Assembly (NCBI GenBank): GCA_013373005.1
Contig: JABXIP010000348.1
Coordinates: 1 to 8,271, forward strand
Length of the DNA: 8,271 nucleotides
Reading direction: 5' to 3'
From: Cytophagia bacterium
GTDB taxonomy: Bacteria > Bacteroidota > Bacteroidia > Cytophagales > Cyclobacteriaceae
The translations under genes were made by a program, and so were the position numbers. The notes under the pieces were generated by a model. The model saw nothing but the letters and a program-made list of their open reading frames with translations, had not been told where the DNA came from and ran no database searches. This document shows, in pieces, positions 5,086 through 8,271 of the stretch (positions are counted from its first letter, which is position 1; each line of letters opens with the position of its first letter).

Positions 5086-6174
5086 TTGATCATAAGCGGT
5101 GGAGGCACCGGAGGGCATGTGTATCCTGCTATTGCCATTGCCAACGCGTTCAAAGCTCGCTTCGAAGATGCCGAGATTTTGTTCGTTGGAGCCAAAGGCA
5201 AAATGGAGATGCAGAAAGTGCCTGAAGCTGGCTATGTCATCAAAGGACTTTGGATCAGTGGACTTCAGCGCAAGCTCACTTTGGACAATCTCTCTTTTCC
5301 GTTTAAGGTGATCGATAGCCTGTTGAAGAGTAAAAGGATCATCAAAAGGTTCAAGCCGCATGCTGCAGTGGGTGTTGGCGGATACGCTTCCGGCCCGCTA
5401 TTGAGAATGGCTGTAAGAGGTAGGGTTCCAGCTATTGTGCAGGAACAAAATTCTTATGCTGGCCTTACCAATAAGGTATTGGCTAAGAAGGTTCAGAAGG
5501 TATGTGTGGCCTATCCGAATATGGACCGCTTTTTTCCAGCAGAAAAAGTGGTGCTGACAGGTAATCCTGTTCGAAAAGATATTACTGAGCTAGCCGATAA
5601 AAAGTCTATTGGATTGACTCATTTTGGTTTGAATCCGGATATGCCGGTGCTATTGATTTTGGGTGGAAGTCTCGGAGCCAGAACACTGAACGACAGCATG
5701 ATTCTGAATATTCAGAAGCTCATTGATGCGAATGTTCAGGTGCTTTGGCAGTGCGGTAAATTTTACCATGCCGAAATGCAGGAGAAGCTTTCGAAGGTAG
5801 CGTACAACGGTTCTGTGAAGCTTTTCGAATTCCTGAAGGAAATGGATTTAGCCTATGCTGTGGCCGATGCGGTGATTAGCAGGGCAGGAGCGCTTTCTGT
5901 TTCTGAGCTGAGTATAGCTGGCAAGCCTACCATTTTTGTGCCTTCACCAAATGTGGCCGAAGACCACCAGACCAAGAATGCCAAGGCTATGGTAGAAAAC
6001 AAAGCTGCGGTATTGGTAAAAGATACTGAAGCAAGAGAAATGCTCATTGATAGGGCCATTGAATTGCTAAAAGACGAAGAACAAAAAGCTCAATTGAGCT
6101 CCAGTATAAAGGCTATGGCCAAGCCCAATGCGGCCAATGAAATTGTAGATGAAATAGTGAAACTCATCGCATGA
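5086..6174 (+). CDS. murG: UDP-GlcNAc:lipid I N-acetylglucosaminyltransferase MurG
   Basis: MurG is the peripheral inner-membrane GT-B glycosyltransferase that adds GlcNAc to lipid I, making lipid II. With the TTG start it has 362 residues, a normal length. Motifs are SGGGTGGHVYPA (4-15), GVGGYASGP (96-104), VQEQNSYAG (118-126), LTGNPVR (157-163), LGGSLGAR (192-199), SRAGALSVSEL (265-275) and AEDHQTKNA (291-299); the second half forms the UDP-GlcNAc site. The start is uncertain. The only ATG, GTG or TTG between the in-frame stop at 5047-5049 and the glycine motif is the TTG at 5086, yet the upstream in-frame codons read EKKEPYR, which resembles the usual Bacteroidota N-terminus. An ATC at 5062 is a possible non-canonical start. 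The end overlaps murC by ATGA. Identity is certain; the 5' boundary is not. Confidence 0.93.
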   Translation: MIISGGGTGGHVYPAIAIANAFKARFEDAEILFVGAKGKMEMQKVPEAGYVIKGLWISGLQRKLTLDNLSFPFKVIDSLLKSKRIIKRFKPHAAVGVGGYASGPLLRMAVRGRVPAIVQEQNSYAGLTNKVLAKKVQKVCVAYPNMDRFFPAEKVVLTGNPVRKDITELADKKSIGLTHFGLNPDMPVLLILGGSLGARTLNDSMILNIQKLIDANVQVLWQCGKFYHAEMQEKLSKVAYNGSVKLFEFLKEMDLAYAVADAVISRAGALSVSELSIAGKPTIFVPSPNVAEDHQTKNAKAMVENKAAVLVKDTEAREMLIDRAIELLKDEEQKAQLSSSIKAMAKPNAANEIVDEIVKLIA

Positions 6175-7544
6175 ATTTAGAAAAGATACATAGCGTCTAT
6201 TTTGTCGGTATCGGTGGTATCGGCATGAGTGCTTTAGCCCGTTGGTTCAAGCACAATGGAAAGCGTGTGTCTGGCTATGATCGCACTCCAACCGAGCTGA
6301 CAAACCGTTTGGTGCAGGAAGGGATTGAGATTCACTTTACTGATGATGTCAATCTGATCGATGCTGAAGTTAAGGATAGCCCTGAAAGTAGCTTGATCAT
6401 CTATACCCCGGCTATTCCTAAAGACCATTCAGAGCTGAATTGGTTGAAGGATAATGGTTTTGAGGTACTGAAAAGATCTCAGGTTTTGGGCATCATCACA
6501 CAGAACATGCGCAGTGTGGCTGTGGCTGGTACGCACGGGAAGACAACAACCTCATCGATGGTTGTGCATCTTTTAAAAGCTTCAGGCTTCGATGTTGCGG
6601 GATTCCTTGGGGGAATTAGTGCCAATTACGATACCAATATGATTCTCAATGACTCAAGCGAGGCCATAGCTGTGATTGAAGCCGATGAGTTCGACAGATC
6701 ATTCCTGACGCTTCACCCTGAATGGGCAGTAGTAACAGCGGCCGATGCAGATCATTTGGATATCTATGGACATAAAGATGCCTTGAAAGACTCGTTCAGA
6801 GACTTCATTAAAAAGATTAAGAAGGAAGGTAAACTCTTCGTGAAAAATGAGCTGGCTACCGAATTGATTTCAGATGAAGGTCTGAACTACGAGGGTTACG
6901 CGCTGGCAGATGCTTCAATCACTGCAGAAAACATTCGCTTTGAAGATGCTTCGTTCATCTTCGACTATAAGAATGGGGAGAAGATTATTGAGGGGATTAG
7001 GCTGAATGTGCCAGGCTACCACAACGTGGAAAACATGCTGGCTGCTATTTCAGTGAGCAGACATCTTGGAGCTAATGAAGACTCCATTAAGCAGGCGGTG
7101 GAAAGCTACCGAGGTGTGAAGAGGAGATTCGAGTTCATCATCAAACGGGATGATCTGGTTTTTGTGGACGATTACGCTCATCACCCTGTAGAAATTACGG
7201 CCTTACTCAGGTCTGTGAGAGATCTGTTTGCTGGTAAAAAGATTACTGCTGTTTTCCAGCCACATCTTTTCAGTCGCACAAGAGATTTTGCTACTGAGTT
7301 TTCAGAGAGCTTATCTCTGGCAGATGAGGTGATTTTGCTGGATATCTATCCGGCCCGTGAACTTCCAATGGAAGGAGTGGATTCAGAAATGCTGATGGAA
7401 GGCATCAGCTGTGAAGAGAAAATGATTTCAAGCAAAGAAGGCTTGATAGAAAATATTAAAGCCTGGCAACCTGAGGTGCTCCTCACAATAGGCGCAGGCG
7501 ATATAGACAAATTGGTTCAACCTATAAAAAGTGCATTGTCATGA
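6171..7544 (+). CDS. murC: UDP-MurNAc:L-alanine ligase MurC
   Basis: MurC is the cytoplasmic ligase that attaches L-alanine to UDP-MurNAc, the first step of stem peptide assembly. The 457 residues contain the Rossmann motif GIGGIGMSALA (13-23), the P-loop AGTHGKTTT (119-127), EADEFDRSFL (170-179), DADHLDIYG (192-200), the HNVEN box (284-288), RRFE (318-321), DDYAHHP (333-339), QPHLFSRTRDF (363-373) and TIGAGD (439-444). The DDYAHHP and SRTRDF motifs are typical of MurC rather than MurD or MurE. It overlaps murG at the 5' end and ftsQ at the 3' end, both through ATGA, so the three genes are probably translationally coupled. Nothing is missing or unusual. Confidence 0.98.
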   Translation: MNLEKIHSVYFVGIGGIGMSALARWFKHNGKRVSGYDRTPTELTNRLVQEGIEIHFTDDVNLIDAEVKDSPESSLIIYTPAIPKDHSELNWLKDNGFEVLKRSQVLGIITQNMRSVAVAGTHGKTTTSSMVVHLLKASGFDVAGFLGGISANYDTNMILNDSSEAIAVIEADEFDRSFLTLHPEWAVVTAADADHLDIYGHKDALKDSFRDFIKKIKKEGKLFVKNELATELISDEGLNYEGYALADASITAENIRFEDASFIFDYKNGEKIIEGIRLNVPGYHNVENMLAAISVSRHLGANEDSIKQAVESYRGVKRRFEFIIKRDDLVFVDDYAHHPVEITALLRSVRDLFAGKKITAVFQPHLFSRTRDFATEFSESLSLADEVILLDIYPARELPMEGVDSEMLMEGISCEEKMISSKEGLIENIKAWQPEVLLTIGAGDIDKLVQPIKSALS

Positions 7545-8271
7545 GAAATACAGAAACTGTTTTGAGAGTGCTGGGTATTGTAGTAGGATGTGTGTTGTTG
7601 GTAGTATTGGCCAGCTCAGTAAAAAATAGAGACATGGGCTACCACATGGAAGATATCGATGTGGAGATAGAAAATGCCTATGAGAATTTCTTTGTTGATG
7701 AGGCCGATGTAATGGCGCTCATTATGCAAAATGAAGGTGATTCCATTCTTGGTGATGGCTTTAATACTGTAAGTCTTAAGGAAGTAGAGCAGCGCATAAA
7801 GTCGCACAGCTTTGTGAAGGATGCAGAAGTCTACAGAGACCTGAAAGGTCACCTGGTGGTGAGAGCCAGACAGAATAAGCCTGTTGCCAGATTAATCTCT
7901 GCTTCAGGAAGAAATGCCTACATCGGTGAGGATGGAGATATTCTCCCTGTTTCGCCAAAATATACAGCCCGTGTACCGGTGGTGACTGGCCGATACGTGG
8001 ATAAGCTGATGGGGCTAGGTCAGGTAGCTGAAGATGACTATGCTTCTAAGGTATATGACCTAATTGGTTTCATCAACGAGCATAAGTTCTGGACGATGCA
8101 GATTGGCCAGATCGATATCAGCAGCAAAGGGTATGTAGTCATGTATCCTCAGGTAGGAGATCAGAGATTGGAATTTGGATATGCTGAAGACATCGAGAAG
8201 AAATTCAAAAAGCTTGAAATTTTCTTCAAGCAGATTATGCCAACCAAAGGTTGGAACACCTATGAAAGGGT
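7541..8271 (+). CDS. ftsQ: Cell division protein FtsQ (DivIB), 5' part (3' end outside the window)
   Basis: The frame is open from the ATG at 7541 to the window end, giving 243 codons and two further bases. The product has a very short cytoplasmic N-terminus (1-6), one membrane helix (about 7-26) and an extracytoplasmic region. The stretch at about 36-112 (from MEDIDVEIENAYENFF to VVRARQNKP) fits a POTRA domain, followed by a beta-rich domain starting around ARLISASG and YIGEDGDILPVS (127-138). FtsQ connects FtsL/FtsB and the FtsW-FtsI synthase to the rest of the divisome. Sequence conservation is low in this family, so the call rests on topology, the QNKPVARL and DGDILPVS features, and position after murC, where Bacteroidota carry ftsQ ahead of ftsA and ftsZ. 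The start overlaps the murC stop as ATGA. Confidence 0.9.
   Translation, partial: MRNTETVLRVLGIVVGCVLLVVLASSVKNRDMGYHMEDIDVEIENAYENFFVDEADVMALIMQNEGDSILGDGFNTVSLKEVEQRIKSHSFVKDAEVYRDLKGHLVVRARQNKPVARLISASGRNAYIGEDGDILPVSPKYTARVPVVTGRYVDKLMGLGQVAEDDYASKVYDLIGFINEHKFWTMQIGQIDISSKGYVVMYPQVGDQRLEFGYAEDIEKKFKKLEIFFKQIMPTKGWNTYER

Noticed and set aside
5047..5100. Frameshift or ftsW-murG fusion at the junction
   Set aside because: ftsW ends with a proper TAG at 5058-5060 after a normal-length C-terminus, and murG continues in one frame with all motifs; only the start codon is in doubt.

Overview
The window is part of a division and cell wall (dcw) gene cluster, all on the + strand. The order is murE (3' part), mraY, a small four-helix-bundle gene, murD, ftsW, murG, murC, ftsQ (5' part). 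This order, the ~400-residue MraY with an extra loop, the FtsQ type, the weak or absent Shine-Dalgarno signals and the moderate GC content all suggest the Bacteroidota, probably a Cytophagales-like marine or soil bacterium. That placement is an inference from gene order and protein style, not from a search.

Layout: 1-747 murE C-terminal part; 748-893 a non-coding gap holding a repeat-bounded element (element A, about 744-858); 894-2108 mraY; 2105-2538 a second repeat-bounded element (element B) carrying a 130-codon four-helix-bundle (23S rRNA IVS / S23 family) gene; 2536-3882 murD; 3900-5060 ftsW; 5086-6174 murG; 6171-7544 murC; 7541-8271 ftsQ, running off the end. No gene-free stretch exceeds 300 bases. 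I see no tRNA, rRNA, CRISPR array, terminator or recognisable promoter, so the window looks like the interior of one long transcription unit.

The enzymes form one pathway. MurC, MurD and MurE add amino acids to UDP-MurNAc, MraY loads the pentapeptide precursor on undecaprenyl phosphate to give lipid I, MurG makes lipid II, FtsW polymerises it at the septum, and FtsQ belongs to the divisome bridge that links FtsW/FtsI to the Z ring. These seven genes look intact and ordinary for the group.

The part worth attention is the pair of elements A and B. Both start on the TGA stop codon of the gene before them. Both are bounded by inverted arms made of five 7-bp units (consensus GATTTAC on the left, GTAAATC on the right), in the same phase. 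A is short and non-coding with a central palindrome; B carries the four-helix-bundle gene. B's right arm also encodes the last residues of that protein and supplies the apparent ATG start of murD. This looks like a family of small intergenic cassettes, in full-length and deleted forms, resembling the intervening sequences of 23S rRNA but sitting inside an essential mRNA operon.
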